Source of the DNA: JBALVT01 sp036961345
GTDB taxonomy: Bacteria; Pseudomonadota; Gammaproteobacteria; Pseudomonadales; Halieaceae
Direction of reading: 5' to 3'
DNA length: 64,000 nt
Assembly (NCBI GenBank): GCA_036961345.1
Contig: JBALVT010000002.1
Span: forward strand, 1 to 64,000
A program made the translations under genes and the position numbers. Positions 15,320 to 25,400 of the stretch are shown here, piece by piece. Numbering within the stretch: position 1 is the first letter of the stretch; the number at the start of each line of letters is the position of its first letter. The notes beneath the pieces are model-generated. The model did not search any database and was not told the DNA's origin. It saw only the letters and a list, made by a program, of their open reading frames with translations.

Positions 15320-17308
15320 TTACAGCAGCGGCGCTATTACCAGGCTAACAATCGCCATCACATTGATAAGAATGTTCATCGCAGGCCCGGAGGTATCCTT
15401 GAACGGGTCGCCAACGGTATCGCCTACCACAACAGCGGCGTGCGTATCTGAACCCTTACCGCCCAAATTGCCTTTTTCAACATACTTTTTCGCGTTGTCC
15501 CAGGCGCCACCGGCATTGGCCATCATCAGTGCCATCAGTACACAGGCCAATAAAGCGCCCGCCAACATGCCACCCAGGGAAGCCGCTCCCAAGCCAAAGC
15601 CCACAAGAACCGGAGAACCCACTGCAATAACGCCAGGTAAAATCATGCGTCGCAATGCGGCAGTTGTGGCGATATCAACACAGCGTGCAGTGTCGGGCTC
15701 AGCTGTGCCTTCCAACAATCCTGGAATCTCCCGAAACTGACGCCGAATTTCATTAATCATATCAAATGCCGCTTCACCCACAGCCGTCATGGTAATAGCG
15801 GCAATGAGAAAGGGAATTGTGCCGCCAATAAACATGCCTACCAGCACTATAGGATTGGTGATTTCCAGGGAGAAATCGGCATTGTTAACCTGCACGGTCT
15901 CCACAAAGGCGGCAATAATAGCCAATGCCGCAAGCGCTGCAGCACCAATTGCGAAACCTTTACCAATCGCCGCCGTGGTATTGCCCACTTCATCAAGACC
16001 ATCGGTAATCCTGCGGGTCTCCTCTCCCATGCCAGCCATTTCGGCGATACCACCGGCGTTATCCGCTACCGGGCCATAAGCATCGATAGCCATGGTAATA
16101 CCCACGGTGGAGAGCATGCCCACCGCTGCGATACCCACACCATAAAGGCCTGAAAGTTCAGTGGAGACATAAATAATTCCGGCCAGGAACAACACCGGTA
16201 AAACCACTGACTGCATACCAACGGCAAGCCCGGTAATCATAACGGTGGCCGGGCCCGTCTCGCCCGATTTGGCGATCTTCTGAACCGGCGTAGAGCCCGT
16301 GTAATACTCCGTGATCAAACCGATAAACACGCCGCCCACTGCACCGCTTACCACAGACCACCAGACATTGCTGTCCACGCCCATGTTTTTCATCATAAAC
16401 CAGGCCATCCCGACAAAGATGACCGGTGCCAGCAGTGTCCCCGTTCGCAGAGCCGCTTCCGGTGCTGCCGAGGACCGCATTCGCACCAGTAAAATACCGC
16501 ACACAGACGCGATCAAACCGATACTGGCCAGCGCCAGGGGCAAAAACATCATCGCTTCCCTGGAGGCAATGGTCATCGTTGAAGCAATGGCAATACAGGC
16601 GATCATCGAACCGCAGTAGGATTCGAAAATGTCAGACCCCATCCCCGCAATGTCACCTACGTTGTCGCCCACGTTATCGGCAATAACCCCTGGATTTCGA
16701 GGATCATCCTCTGGGATACCCGCTTCAATTTTGCCCACCAGGTCAGCACCCACATCGGCGCTTTTGGTGAAGATACCACCGCCCACCCGGGAAAATAGCG
16801 CCACAGTAGATGCGCCCATGCCAAAGCCGTGAATGGCATGCAGCGAATGGCTGTCGCCTCCGAAATACCAATACAGCCCGCCGAGGCCTATCAGCCCCAG
16901 CGATGCGACACAAAGGCCCATCACCGAACCCCCGTAAAAAGCGATCGATAACGCTTGTGCCTCGCCATGATTATGCGCTGCGACGGCCGTTCGAACATTG
17001 GCCTTGGTGGCCGCAAACATTCCCAGATAGCCAGCCACTGCCGAGGAAATTGCCCCCACCGCGAAAGATAGTGCCGTATTGGCCCCAAGAGGCGAGGCGT
17101 AAATACATATCAGGAGCACGCCGGCGAATAACGCCAGCATTTTGTACTCCCGGTGCATAAACACCATCGCGCCTAAATGAATTTGATCCGCAATTTTTGT
17201 GACCAGGCCCTCGCCGTGATCGTGACGCGTCATGATGTGATAAATAACAAAGGCTATTAAAAGACCTGCCAAGCCAAGAATAGGCGGCAGAAAAAAATAC
17301 TCCGACAT
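15320..17308 (-). CDS. hppA: Membrane-bound, K+-dependent ion-pumping pyrophosphatase
   Basis: Couples PPi hydrolysis to H+ or Na+ export across the inner membrane. 662 residues from ATG 17308, preceded by GGGGAA at 5-nt spacing (an ATG at 17320 is also in frame); about 16 helices. Substrate-binding motifs DVGADLVGKIEAG and DNVGDNVGDIAGMG are intact. GNTTAAIGKG has Ala where K+-independent enzymes have Lys, so K+ dependence is predicted. DIFESYCGS places a glutamate as in Na+-pumping bacterial enzymes; the ion specificity is inference. Confidence 0.93.
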   Translation of the reverse strand: MSEYFFLPPILGLAGLLIAFVIYHIMTRHDHGEGLVTKIADQIHLGAMVFMHREYKMLALFAGVLLICIYASPLGANTALSFAVGAISSAVAGYLGMFAATKANVRTAVAAHNHGEAQALSIAFYGGSVMGLCVASLGLIGLGGLYWYFGGDSHSLHAIHGFGMGASTVALFSRVGGGIFTKSADVGADLVGKIEAGIPEDDPRNPGVIADNVGDNVGDIAGMGSDIFESYCGSMIACIAIASTMTIASREAMMFLPLALASIGLIASVCGILLVRMRSSAAPEAALRTGTLLAPVIFVGMAWFMMKNMGVDSNVWWSVVSGAVGGVFIGLITEYYTGSTPVQKIAKSGETGPATVMITGLAVGMQSVVLPVLFLAGIIYVSTELSGLYGVGIAAVGMLSTVGITMAIDAYGPVADNAGGIAEMAGMGEETRRITDGLDEVGNTTAAIGKGFAIGAAALAALAIIAAFVETVQVNNADFSLEITNPIVLVGMFIGGTIPFLIAAITMTAVGEAAFDMINEIRRQFREIPGLLEGTAEPDTARCVDIATTAALRRMILPGVIAVGSPVLVGFGLGAASLGGMLAGALLACVLMALMMANAGGAWDNAKKYVEKGNLGGKGSDTHAAVVVGDTVGDPFKDTSGPAMNILINVMAIVSLVIAPLL

Positions 17309-17565
17309 ATAATTCCCCATCTGTTCAAATCAGGCCGACTGATCCGGGAACTGCCACGAGACTGCATCCCTGCACGTAGGGAACTCGCTCCACAAAGACC
17401 GTCGGACAGCTATTATTATCAGTAGTGACAACGAATTCGCCGCCACCTCTGTCCGATCTACTTCTGGGTACAACAAAACCAGTCTACCAATATTGAACAG
17501 TAAAGCGAACACCTCGGTAAACAGTAGAGAGCGTTTAGCGAATACCCCGGATCAAACGCGGCTTT

Positions 17566-18267
17566 TTAGCCCAGGTAAGCGGCAGGGCACCAGTCATTGC
17601 CGACGTGCACATAACGCTGCAAAATTTCATCCAAATGATCCTGAACTGGCTTCCATAGCGCGATACCCTGGTCCGACAAAAGGGCCTGCAATACCTCGGT
17701 ATTGCAGGCAGATTCACAGCGCAGCGCGCACGGTGCATGACTCAAATGCCAACGCTCGGGCGCAACCCCGCCAGTATCGGTCGAGTAGGGGCGAAAAAAA
17801 CCATAAGATTGGTCGCAAGCCATACGCTCATCCAGCCAACAGTGCAGCGGGTCAAACATGCCGCCGCCAGCGACCTCGGCCAAGGAAAGTTGTAACTGAT
17901 AGCCCCGCGGCATAGCCGCGGCATCAAATATATCCAAATCACTGCCCCAGTGGTGACGGGAGGTTCCCGGCAGAGCCGAAAACCGCATAATGGCGTGTAC
18001 CTGGTCGCTCGGCGCCAGCTTGCCAAGCTCAACAGCCTCACCCCCGTCGCCATAAACCGGCCGCGCACCAGACGCTTTGCCATTCCAGATCGCGCATTGA
18101 CGCTCAAATGAGCGAAAACTGCTGGCGATCGCCAGATCAAAACCAGCTGCCAGCGCATCGCACTGCAATGCCGCGAAAGCGGCGGCGGCTTCTGCCTGCA
18201 ATAGATGACCACAAGCCGTGGTAACCAGGTGGGACTCGTGCTGCCCTGTCAGCTGTTGCACTGTCAA
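17566..18267 (-). CDS. M15-family (VanY-like) D-Ala-D-Ala carboxypeptidase/endopeptidase
   Basis: A zinc metallopeptidase likely acting on peptidoglycan peptides. 233 residues. SSFRSFERQ at 49-57 is the family substrate-binding arginine region; zinc ligands are H105 and D112 in SRHHWGSDLD and H174 in ERWHLS, with E171 catalytic. No signal peptide is seen from this TTG start (18267, AGGGG 6 nt upstream), so export is uncertain; it could act on recycled muropeptides. It stands alone between hppA and the Rieske gene. Confidence 0.85.
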   Translation of the reverse strand: MTVQQLTGQHESHLVTTACGHLLQAEAAAAFAALQCDALAAGFDLAIASSFRSFERQCAIWNGKASGARPVYGDGGEAVELGKLAPSDQVHAIMRFSALPGTSRHHWGSDLDIFDAAAMPRGYQLQLSLAEVAGGGMFDPLHCWLDERMACDQSYGFFRPYSTDTGGVAPERWHLSHAPCALRCESACNTEVLQALLSDQGIALWKPVQDHLDEILQRYVHVGNDWCPAAYLG

Positions 18268-18401
18268 TGTAGACCCCTGAGAGATACCTTCCTCCTGTTC
18301 ATCGAAACCAAAAAAATTATCGGCTTGACCTCGCGATGTTATTGGGCAGAATACCGACCTTCTGCACTATCCTACCTCTATCATAAGAGAATCAACACAG
18401 T

Positions 18402-18716
18402 ATGAGCCGAATTGGAAATATCGAAGATTTCACCGACAACAGCACCAGCAGTATCCAGGTAGATTATCTCTTTCTTCTCATAATGAAACGCGGGGAGTCA
18501 GTGTTTATCTATGAAAACAAATGCCCGCACGTTCTGGACACACTTGACCCCGAAGGCGGCTCAGTGGCCAGTCCGGATGGATTACTCATTCACTGCCAAC
18601 GACACGGTGCCGAATTTTTAAGTGATACCGGCGAATGCGTGTCCGGGCCCTGTCTTGGCGAAAGCCTGATCCCGGTGCCCTTTACGCTCAGCAATGGCGA
18701 TATTTACCTGGATTAA
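18402..18716 (+). CDS. Rieske-type [2Fe-2S] protein
   Basis: 104 residues from ATG 18402 with the two Rieske ligand pairs C41-P-H43 and C65-Q-R-H68, and two extra cysteines (C79, C84). It resembles small NirD/ferredoxin-like soluble Rieske proteins that pass electrons to oxygenases or reductases. No partner gene is adjacent; it converges on sfsA, overlapping its stop by 4 bp. Specific role unknown. Confidence 0.85.
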   Translation: MSRIGNIEDFTDNSTSSIQVDYLFLLIMKRGESVFIYENKCPHVLDTLDPEGGSVASPDGLLIHCQRHGAEFLSDTGECVSGPCLGESLIPVPFTLSNGDIYLD

Positions 18717-19411
18717 TCTACCGAAAACGGCAGAGGGTGTGACAACACAATACCCGCCGGGGAAATGTTGGATTTCCATGCCATGATCTCAACACCCGCA
18801 TCGAGTGCCTCCAAAAGGGCTTGTCGGTAGGCCGGATCAATGTCACCGGCTACACACACCGAATCAATCCCCATGTGAAAAACGCAAAAGAACATGACCG
18901 CGCGCGTATTGGCATCAACACTGGCTTGTAGTTCCTGTAAGTGTTTTCGCCCACGCGTACTTACAGCATCTGGAAATGCACCAAGGCTGCCACTCCGGTT
19001 CAGGGTCACTGACTTTACTTCGATATATACCCTGCCGCTCTCGCCCTCCAGTAAAAAATCGGCGCGACTACCCTGCCCATACTTTACCTCGGCGCGCACC
19101 GAAGGATAGGTCTTGAAGTTGTCAATCTGACCCGCTTCGAGCGCCTCGGCAACCACCTGGTTTGCTGCAACGGAGCGAATGCACGCCATGCCAGTGCTGG
19201 TTTCTACCAGCTCCCAGGTATTGGGATACTTCCGTGTTTTGGATTCGCTTCGAGATAACCACACACGAGCACCGGGCTCAGCACAGCCTGTCATCGCACC
19301 GGTATTGGGACAGTGAACCGTGATCACTTCGCCACTGGGCAATTCAATATCGGCCAAAAAGCGCTTGTAACGTTTGCGCAATATGCCTTGCTGTAAGGCA
19401 TCAAATTTCAT
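18713..19411 (-). CDS. sfsA: Sugar fermentation stimulation protein A homologue
   Basis: 232 residues matching SfsA throughout: HCPNTGAMTGCAEPG near 33-47, the SRADFLLEG region and the nuclease-like YIEVKSVTL strand. The family binds nucleic acid and has a PD-(D/E)XK-like fold; in E. coli overexpression affects maltose genes, but the true function is unsettled. Its start overlaps the end of the upstream aminotransferase gene by 11 bp, so the two are translationally coupled. Confidence 0.93.
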   Translation of the reverse strand: MKFDALQQGILRKRYKRFLADIELPSGEVITVHCPNTGAMTGCAEPGARVWLSRSESKTRKYPNTWELVETSTGMACIRSVAANQVVAEALEAGQIDNFKTYPSVRAEVKYGQGSRADFLLEGESGRVYIEVKSVTLNRSGSLGAFPDAVSTRGRKHLQELQASVDANTRAVMFFCVFHMGIDSVCVAGDIDPAYRQALLEALDAGVEIMAWKSNISPAGIVLSHPLPFSVD

Positions 19412-20588
19412 TTGGATTCAGTACTTTCGCCAACCGTTCGACCGCCACTTCCAGCCGGTCCATACCGGTGGTATAGGAAAAGCGCACATGCCGACCCGAT
19501 TGATTGTCACCAAAATCCAGCCCGGGTGTTAGCGCCACACCGTTCTCTTCCAATAAACGCATACAAAAGTCCTGACTATCATCCGTAAAACGACTGGCAT
19601 TGGCGTAAATATAGAACGCGCCTTCGGGCTTGCATGGAACAGTAAACCCCAACTCCTGCACCGCAGGTAACAAAAAGTCACGCCGCTGGCGAAAAATATC
19701 CCTGCGCTCGTTTAGAATCTCGCGAGTAGCCGGTTCAAACCCCGCCAGCGCCGCATACTGCGCCATGGTAGACATTGAAATAAAGAAATTCTGGGCAAGT
19801 TTTTCCATTTCCGAGACGGCGGCTTCCGGGGCCACCAGCCAACCCAGCCGCCACCCGGTCATGCCGAAGTATTTGGAAAAGCTGTTTATCACAAATGCAT
19901 CGGGGTCAACTTCAAGTACCGATGGCGTCGCAGCATCATAGCCCAGGCCGTGATAAATTTCGTCTACCAACAGATGTCCGTTGCGTTTCTTGACTGCCAG
20001 GGACAAGGCCCTTAACTCTTCAAGACCCAGGGCGGTGCCCGTGGGGTTAGCCGGAGATGCCACCAGTGCGCCAATGGTATTAGACTGCCAATGGGACTCG
20101 AGCAAAGCCGCTGTCAATTGATAACGCGTATCGGCTCCGACTGGAACCAGCTGCCCTCGCCCTTCAACCAATCGCAGAAACTGACGATTGCAAGGGTAGC
20201 CAGGATCAGTCATTAACATGCCATCCCCGGGGTTCACCAGTAGCGCTGACAGCAACAGCAACGCGCCAGACGCGCCCGGTGTAATCATTATTCTTCGCGG
20301 CGAGATATCGAGCCCGTATTCCTGGTGGTAAAACTCCGACAAGGCCTCCCGCAACTCGGGAATACCCGCTGCCTGGGAATAGCCGGTGGCTCCACGTGCC
20401 AATGCAGCGCGCCCGGCCTCTACAATTGGGGACGCAGTGGCAAAATCAGGTTCACCAGCCGCTAGATGCACGATATCGCCCCCCGCCGCGGCGAGCTCTG
20501 TCGCCCGCGACAATACTTCCACCACTCGAAAGGGCTGGATATCCCGCACCCGGTCGGCAAAACCCCTGGCAATTCGGCCGTTGGCCAT
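19401..20588 (-). CDS. Class I/II PLP-dependent aminotransferase
   Basis: 395 residues from ATG 20588, which has GAGGAAA 5 nt upstream; the frame stays open to 20759 but that extension lacks homology. Conserved AAGEPDF near 44-50, SPANPTG at 178-184, and the PLP lysine K239 in NSFSKYFGMTGWRLGW show an aspartate/alanine-type fold I aminotransferase. The exact amino donor is not determinable. An aminotransferase next to dksA is common in Pseudomonas-like genomes. Confidence 0.9.
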   Translation of the reverse strand: MANGRIARGFADRVRDIQPFRVVEVLSRATELAAAGGDIVHLAAGEPDFATASPIVEAGRAALARGATGYSQAAGIPELREALSEFYHQEYGLDISPRRIMITPGASGALLLLSALLVNPGDGMLMTDPGYPCNRQFLRLVEGRGQLVPVGADTRYQLTAALLESHWQSNTIGALVASPANPTGTALGLEELRALSLAVKKRNGHLLVDEIYHGLGYDAATPSVLEVDPDAFVINSFSKYFGMTGWRLGWLVAPEAAVSEMEKLAQNFFISMSTMAQYAALAGFEPATREILNERRDIFRQRRDFLLPAVQELGFTVPCKPEGAFYIYANASRFTDDSQDFCMRLLEENGVALTPGLDFGDNQSGRHVRFSYTTGMDRLEVAVERLAKVLNPNEI

Positions 20589-20821
20589 AATATTTCCTCT
20601 TTTGCATAAGCGAGCTATTCTAACAACTGGCGTATTCACTGTTCCACTGTGTTGAGGGCCTGGGGAATACTCCCTGAAGCGCCCCCAAAAAACTGGTATT
20701 AATAGTGGAACCCCCGAGTGATATCTGGTAGCTTCTCCGCCCTCGAGTTTGGGGGGCACTTAACACCCGCCAGATTATCTGTGAGTATTGTGAATTCAAC
20801 CGGAAGTATGGGAATCAAGCC

Positions 20822-21265
20822 ATGCCAAAAGCAGCAAAAAAGGTAGCTAACACCGAGTTCAAGAACTTCGAGCCGTATAAGACCAAGCGCGGCGAAGAGT
20901 ACATGAACGAACAGCAGCGTAAGCACTTCAACCAGATATTACTGGACTGGAAAGCGCAGCTGATGGAAGAGGTCGATCGCACTGTATCCCACATGAAGGA
21001 CGAAGCGGCCAATTTCCCCGATCCAGCCGATCGCGCCACTCAGGAAGAAGAATTCAGCCTGGAGCTGCGCACCCGTGACCGCGAGCGCAAGTTGATCAAG
21101 AAAATAGATTCCATGATGGACCGTATCGATCAGGATGATTACGGGTTTTGCGACGCCTGTGGTGTCGATATAGGCATCAAACGTCTGGAAGCTCGGCCCA
21201 CCGCAACTTTGTGCATCGATTGCAAAACCCTGGACGAAATCAAGGAAAAGCAGGAACTGGGTTAA
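20822..21265 (+). CDS. dksA: RNA polymerase-binding regulator DksA
   Basis: Enters the RNA polymerase secondary channel and with ppGpp mediates the stringent response. 147 residues. Coiled-coil with tip motif DPADRA (D67, D70, A72) and a four-cysteine zinc finger C110, C113, C131, C134. The classical cysteine-containing form, so likely zinc-binding. It is followed 20 bp later by gluQ, a conserved proteobacterial pair. Confidence 0.97.
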   Translation: MPKAAKKVANTEFKNFEPYKTKRGEEYMNEQQRKHFNQILLDWKAQLMEEVDRTVSHMKDEAANFPDPADRATQEEEFSLELRTRDRERKLIKKIDSMMDRIDQDDYGFCDACGVDIGIKRLEARPTATLCIDCKTLDEIKEKQELG

Positions 21266-21285
21266 GCACCACGTCGGCGAGCTCA

Positions 21286-22188
21286 ATGCCCGCGACGAAC
21301 ACCCCTTATCGGGGGCGCTTTGCGCCCTCTCCCAGCGGCCCCTTGCACCTGGGGTCACTTGTCACTGCACTCGCGTCGTATCTGGATGCCAAACACAACC
21401 ATGGCACCTGGCTGGTCCGCATTGACGATCTGGACCCGCCCCGGGAGCAACCCGGCGCCGCGCAAGGCATTCTGCATTCCCTTGAATCCCACGGCCTGCA
21501 CTGGGACGAAGAGATCACCTGGCAGAGCCACCATAGCGCCGCGTATGAACAAGCACTGGAACTGCTTAACCTCCACCGGAAGACGTTTAATTGCAGCTGT
21601 ACCCGTCAGCAATTGAGCGCCACAGGAGCTTGCCAGAACAGCTGTCAGACCAGGCAGGCGTTGTTATGCGAACCCTGGGCTATACGAATCGAACGGCCCT
21701 TAGGCACGGAGGTGGAATTTACGGATCAACTGCAAGGCTTGCAGAGTGAGAACCTCGGGCAAAATACCGACAACTATGTCGTAAAACGAAAGGACGGATT
21801 ATACGCCTACCAGCTGGCCGTCGTGGTAGACGATGCTAACGCATCCATCAGCCACATTGTCAGGGGCTCGGACTTACTCGAAACCACCGGGCGCCAAATT
21901 TATCTACAACAGACTCTTACGCTGCCCACTCCGCGCTATTGCCACCTGCCAGTCATTACTAACGAGCTGGCGCAGAAATACAGCAAACAAAACCACGCCC
22001 CAGCCCTGATCGACGCGGATGCGGCACAGAATCTGCGCCAGGCCTTGGCATTTCTCAAACAATCAACACCACCACCTGATTGCTGTGAGCCGGAGTCGAT
22101 ATTGGCATTTGCCAGCCTACAATGGTCCTTGAGCCGCGTTCCACCAGTCATGGCAGTGCCAGCATCTTCAATTACCGGTCCGGTTTGA
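21286..22188 (+). CDS. gluQ: Glutamyl-Q tRNA(Asp) synthetase
   Basis: Adds glutamate to queuosine at position 34 of tRNA-Asp. 300 residues from ATG 21286. It has the class I catalytic region FAPSPSGPLHLGSL (12-25), a zinc-site cluster CSCTRQQL...CQNSCQ and a KMSKS-like QKYSKQN, and it lacks the anticodon-binding domain of GltX, which defines this paralogue. The frame is open upstream into dksA but homology begins here. Confidence 0.93.
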   Translation: MPATNTPYRGRFAPSPSGPLHLGSLVTALASYLDAKHNHGTWLVRIDDLDPPREQPGAAQGILHSLESHGLHWDEEITWQSHHSAAYEQALELLNLHRKTFNCSCTRQQLSATGACQNSCQTRQALLCEPWAIRIERPLGTEVEFTDQLQGLQSENLGQNTDNYVVKRKDGLYAYQLAVVVDDANASISHIVRGSDLLETTGRQIYLQQTLTLPTPRYCHLPVITNELAQKYSKQNHAPALIDADAAQNLRQALAFLKQSTPPPDCCEPESILAFASLQWSLSRVPPVMAVPASSITGPV

Positions 22189-22251
22189 GCTTTACCCCCC
22201 CATGCCGCTTCAGTAGTATCAGTCGCCAGACTGACAAGGAATCCTGAGGTT

Positions 22252-22428
22252 ATGTACATTAACCGGGCGCTACTGCTCATGCTTGGCATCGCTTTTATTT
22301 TTTATCCCGCGATCGAAAGCTGGCTGCTCAGTGGCAATACGCACTGGCATTGGCCCTACCAGCTCTGGCTTTTAATTATCATCGCCGCCTACTGGAACCA
22401 ACGTGAAAGGGACCAGGATGAGCTTTAG
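22252..22428 (+). CDS. Small membrane protein overlapping cbrA (CbrX-like)
   Basis: 58 codons from ATG 22252 to TAG 22428, with GAGG 4-7 nt upstream. It has one clear helix (LLLMLGIAFIFYPAIESWLL) and a second hydrophobic stretch (YQLWLLIIIAAYW). Its last 11 bases overlap the cbrA start, indicating translational coupling. Pseudomonas has a similarly placed small ORF, cbrX, coupled to cbrA; I assign likeness by position and hydrophobicity, not by alignment. Confidence 0.7.
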   Translation: MYINRALLLMLGIAFIFYPAIESWLLSGNTHWHWPYQLWLLIIIAAYWNQRERDQDEL

Positions 22429-25393
22429 CCTAACGCAGATACTGCTGTTCATTGTCGCTTATTTAAGTGGCCTGTTTGCGGTGGCCCACGTGTCTGACAG
22501 AGGCATTGTGCCCGAACGAATTACCCGCCACCCAGCTGTGTACGTGCTCTCGCTGGGCGTTTTCGCGGGCGCCATGGCCAGCTATGGCACCGTCGAACTG
22601 GCCGCCCGCTACGGCTACAGCTTTTTGCTCTATTACCTCGCCGTGGTACTGATGTTTGTTATGGCCACCTTGCTGATGTACCCCCTGCTGCGACTGTGCC
22701 GGGTCTATCAGTTGAGCTCTTTGGCGGATGTTCTCACATTCCGGTTTCGCAGCCAGTGGGTAGGTGCCGCCATCACCATTGCCATGTGCATTACCCTGTT
22801 GCCCCTGCTGGCCCTGCAAATACAAGCCGTCGCCGACAGTATTCATATTCTGGCTGGCGATACGGAGTCACTGCTATCCAGCAATGAACGCCGGGATGAT
22901 CTCGCCCTGGTGTTTTGCATCATCATCACAGTTTTTTCGATCTTATTTGGCACCCGCCACGTCTCCTCCCAGCGCCGCAACGATGGCCTGGTAAGCGCGA
23001 TTGCGTTTGAATCCCTGGTTAAATTGGCGGCGCTATTAATCCTGTTTTTTGTGGCAGTCTTCGGGGTCTTTGACGGATTTGCAGATATGGAGCAGTGGCT
23101 GACGCAAAATCCCGCGGTGGCAGGTGTACTCGATAAACCGATGCAGGGTAGTACCGCCCGCGCCCTGTTGCTGATGTTTTTCGCCGGCGCGGTGTGCATG
23201 CCACATATATTCCACATGGCTTTTGCAGAGAACACTGAAAGCCAGGATTTGCGCTCAGCAACCTGGGGACTCCCCCTGTACATGTTGCTGCTAAGCCTGC
23301 CGGTTCTGCCGGTTACCTGGGCTGGAATGAAACTGGGTCACGAACTGCCCATAGAGTACACCGGCCTGGCCATCGGCTTAAAGCTGCACTCCTCAACCGT
23401 TAGCGTGGCGGCCTTTGTAGCGGGTTTATCGGCAGCCAGCGCCACCATTATTGTGACCACACTCGCACTGGCTAACATGTGCCTCAACCACCTGATACTG
23501 CCAACAGGATTGTTACAGGTGGATCGCGAACAAAGCATTTACGCACAACTCAAATGGCTTAGGCGGGCCCTCATCGCGGTACTAATTCTTGCAGGCTATA
23601 TTTTCTTTAATATTATCAGCGGCAGGGAAACACTCACCCAGCTGGCCTTTGTTGCATTTATTGGCACCTTACAATTTCTGCCAGGAATAGTGGCCACGCT
23701 GTATTGGCCCGCAGCAAACAGGAATGGTCTGCTGTGGGGCCTGGGCGCCGGACTAACTGCCTGGTTCTTCAGTATGCTACTGCCCATTGTCAGTGATTTT
23801 GAACCGCAAATTCTCGGTCTGGTGGATGATAGCGAAAGCTTCTGGGCCACCGCGACAATGGTTTCGCTGGCACTCAATACGGCGGCATTTGTTATCATTT
23901 CGCTCCTTACCCGGACGTCCGCTGAAGAGGAAGTGGCGGCGGAAATTTGCTCTATGGATGACCTTACCCGCCCCACACGACAGACGCTGACACTGCACAG
24001 TTCAGCGGCTTTTGTCGAGAGCCTGCAAGCTGCTTTGGGGGAGAACACCGCCCAGGCAGAAGTGCAGCGGGCACTGAACGAATTACAGTTTGATGAGAAT
24101 GAATCCCGACCCTACGCGCTGCGTCGCCTGCGTGGCCGGATTGAAGCGAATATATCAGGCCTGCTAGGCCCCGCCGTGGCCCATAGCATTATCAATCGCT
24201 GCATTCCATTGCTGCCGGGTGTTAACGGCAGCACCGAAGACATCAATTTGATTGAGCGTAACCTCGACAGAGCACATATTAACTTTACAGGTCTTGCCGC
24301 CGACCTGGACAACTTGCGCCGCCACTACCGGGAAACGCTGGACAATCTGCCCATCGGGGTATGCTCCATCGGCAGCGACGGCGAGTTACTGCTGTGGAAT
24401 CGCTCAATGGAACAAACCACAAATATCTCGAGCAGTGAGGTACTCGGCTCACTGCTAGACTCCCTGGCCGAACCCTGGAGAGAAACCCTAGGCGACTTCG
24501 TCCTGGGCAATGTAAGCACAGTTTTAAAGCAGGAGGTTCCAATAGCGGGCAGCAGCTCACGCTGGATCAGTTTGCACAAAGCCTCCATCGACGAAAGTAC
24601 CCGCACTGGTAATGATCGCGTCATTCTGGTCGAGGACATAACCGACTATGAATTAATGGAACAAGAGCTATTGCACAGCGAGCGCCTGGCCTCAATAGGC
24701 CAGCTGGCCGCTGGCGTAGCTCACGAAATTGGCAATCCGGTCACCGGCATAGCCTGCCTGGCGCAAAACCTTGAATACGAAACCGATACCAGCGAAATAC
24801 GCGAAACCGCCAAAGAAATTCTCAAGCAAACAGATCGGGTCACTCGCATTGTCGAATCCCTGGTGAATTTTTCCCACGTTGGTTCGAGTTCGGGCGATAC
24901 AAAACTTGCTCCGTCCAACTTGGCCGACTGCGTAGACGAGGCTGTTCATTTGCTGGAACTGGACCCCGAGGCCAAACGGGTTAATTACCACAACCAAACA
25001 GACCGGGAACTGGTCGTATTAGCCGACAGCCAACGCTTGCTGCAGGTATTTATCAACCTGCTGGGTAATGCCAGGGACGCCTGCGAATCCGGCGGCCATG
25101 TAAGTGTTTCTGCCAACATTCTCGGAGACCTGGTAACAGTTGATATTGAAGACGATGGCTGTGGCATTTCTGCAGACCTACAAGCGCAAGTATTTGACCC
25201 CTTCTTCACTACCAAAGACCCCGGGCAAGGCACAGGCCTGGGATTAGCACTGGTTTATACCATCATGGAAGACATGGGCGGCAACGTGCAGCTGGAAAGC
25301 CCGATCGGTAGAATCGGTAACGACCCTTATTCTGGAACCCGCATAACCCTGGAACTACCCCTGGCCAGTTACGGCAGCGAATTCGACATATAG
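22418..25393 (+). CDS. cbrA: Sensor histidine kinase with SLC5 transporter domain
   Basis: Sensor of the CbrAB system balancing carbon and nitrogen use. 991 residues from ATG 22418; an in-frame GTG at 22403 is less likely. The N-terminal 500 or so residues form a 12-13 helix sodium:solute symporter-like domain, followed by a linker (STAC-type), a PAS domain (about 640-740), HisKA with phospho-accepting H769 in GVAHEIGNPVTG, and a C-terminal ATPase (NLLGNARDAC; GTGLGLALVYTI). Length matches Pseudomonas CbrA. Signal unknown; histidine uptake has been shown for the Pseudomonas transporter domain. Confidence 0.95.
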   Translation: MSFSLTQILLFIVAYLSGLFAVAHVSDRGIVPERITRHPAVYVLSLGVFAGAMASYGTVELAARYGYSFLLYYLAVVLMFVMATLLMYPLLRLCRVYQLSSLADVLTFRFRSQWVGAAITIAMCITLLPLLALQIQAVADSIHILAGDTESLLSSNERRDDLALVFCIIITVFSILFGTRHVSSQRRNDGLVSAIAFESLVKLAALLILFFVAVFGVFDGFADMEQWLTQNPAVAGVLDKPMQGSTARALLLMFFAGAVCMPHIFHMAFAENTESQDLRSATWGLPLYMLLLSLPVLPVTWAGMKLGHELPIEYTGLAIGLKLHSSTVSVAAFVAGLSAASATIIVTTLALANMCLNHLILPTGLLQVDREQSIYAQLKWLRRALIAVLILAGYIFFNIISGRETLTQLAFVAFIGTLQFLPGIVATLYWPAANRNGLLWGLGAGLTAWFFSMLLPIVSDFEPQILGLVDDSESFWATATMVSLALNTAAFVIISLLTRTSAEEEVAAEICSMDDLTRPTRQTLTLHSSAAFVESLQAALGENTAQAEVQRALNELQFDENESRPYALRRLRGRIEANISGLLGPAVAHSIINRCIPLLPGVNGSTEDINLIERNLDRAHINFTGLAADLDNLRRHYRETLDNLPIGVCSIGSDGELLLWNRSMEQTTNISSSEVLGSLLDSLAEPWRETLGDFVLGNVSTVLKQEVPIAGSSSRWISLHKASIDESTRTGNDRVILVEDITDYELMEQELLHSERLASIGQLAAGVAHEIGNPVTGIACLAQNLEYETDTSEIRETAKEILKQTDRVTRIVESLVNFSHVGSSSGDTKLAPSNLADCVDEAVHLLELDPEAKRVNYHNQTDRELVVLADSQRLLQVFINLLGNARDACESGGHVSVSANILGDLVTVDIEDDGCGISADLQAQVFDPFFTTKDPGQGTGLGLALVYTIMEDMGGNVQLESPIGRIGNDPYSGTRITLELPLASYGSEFDI

Positions 25394-25400
25394 GAATATC

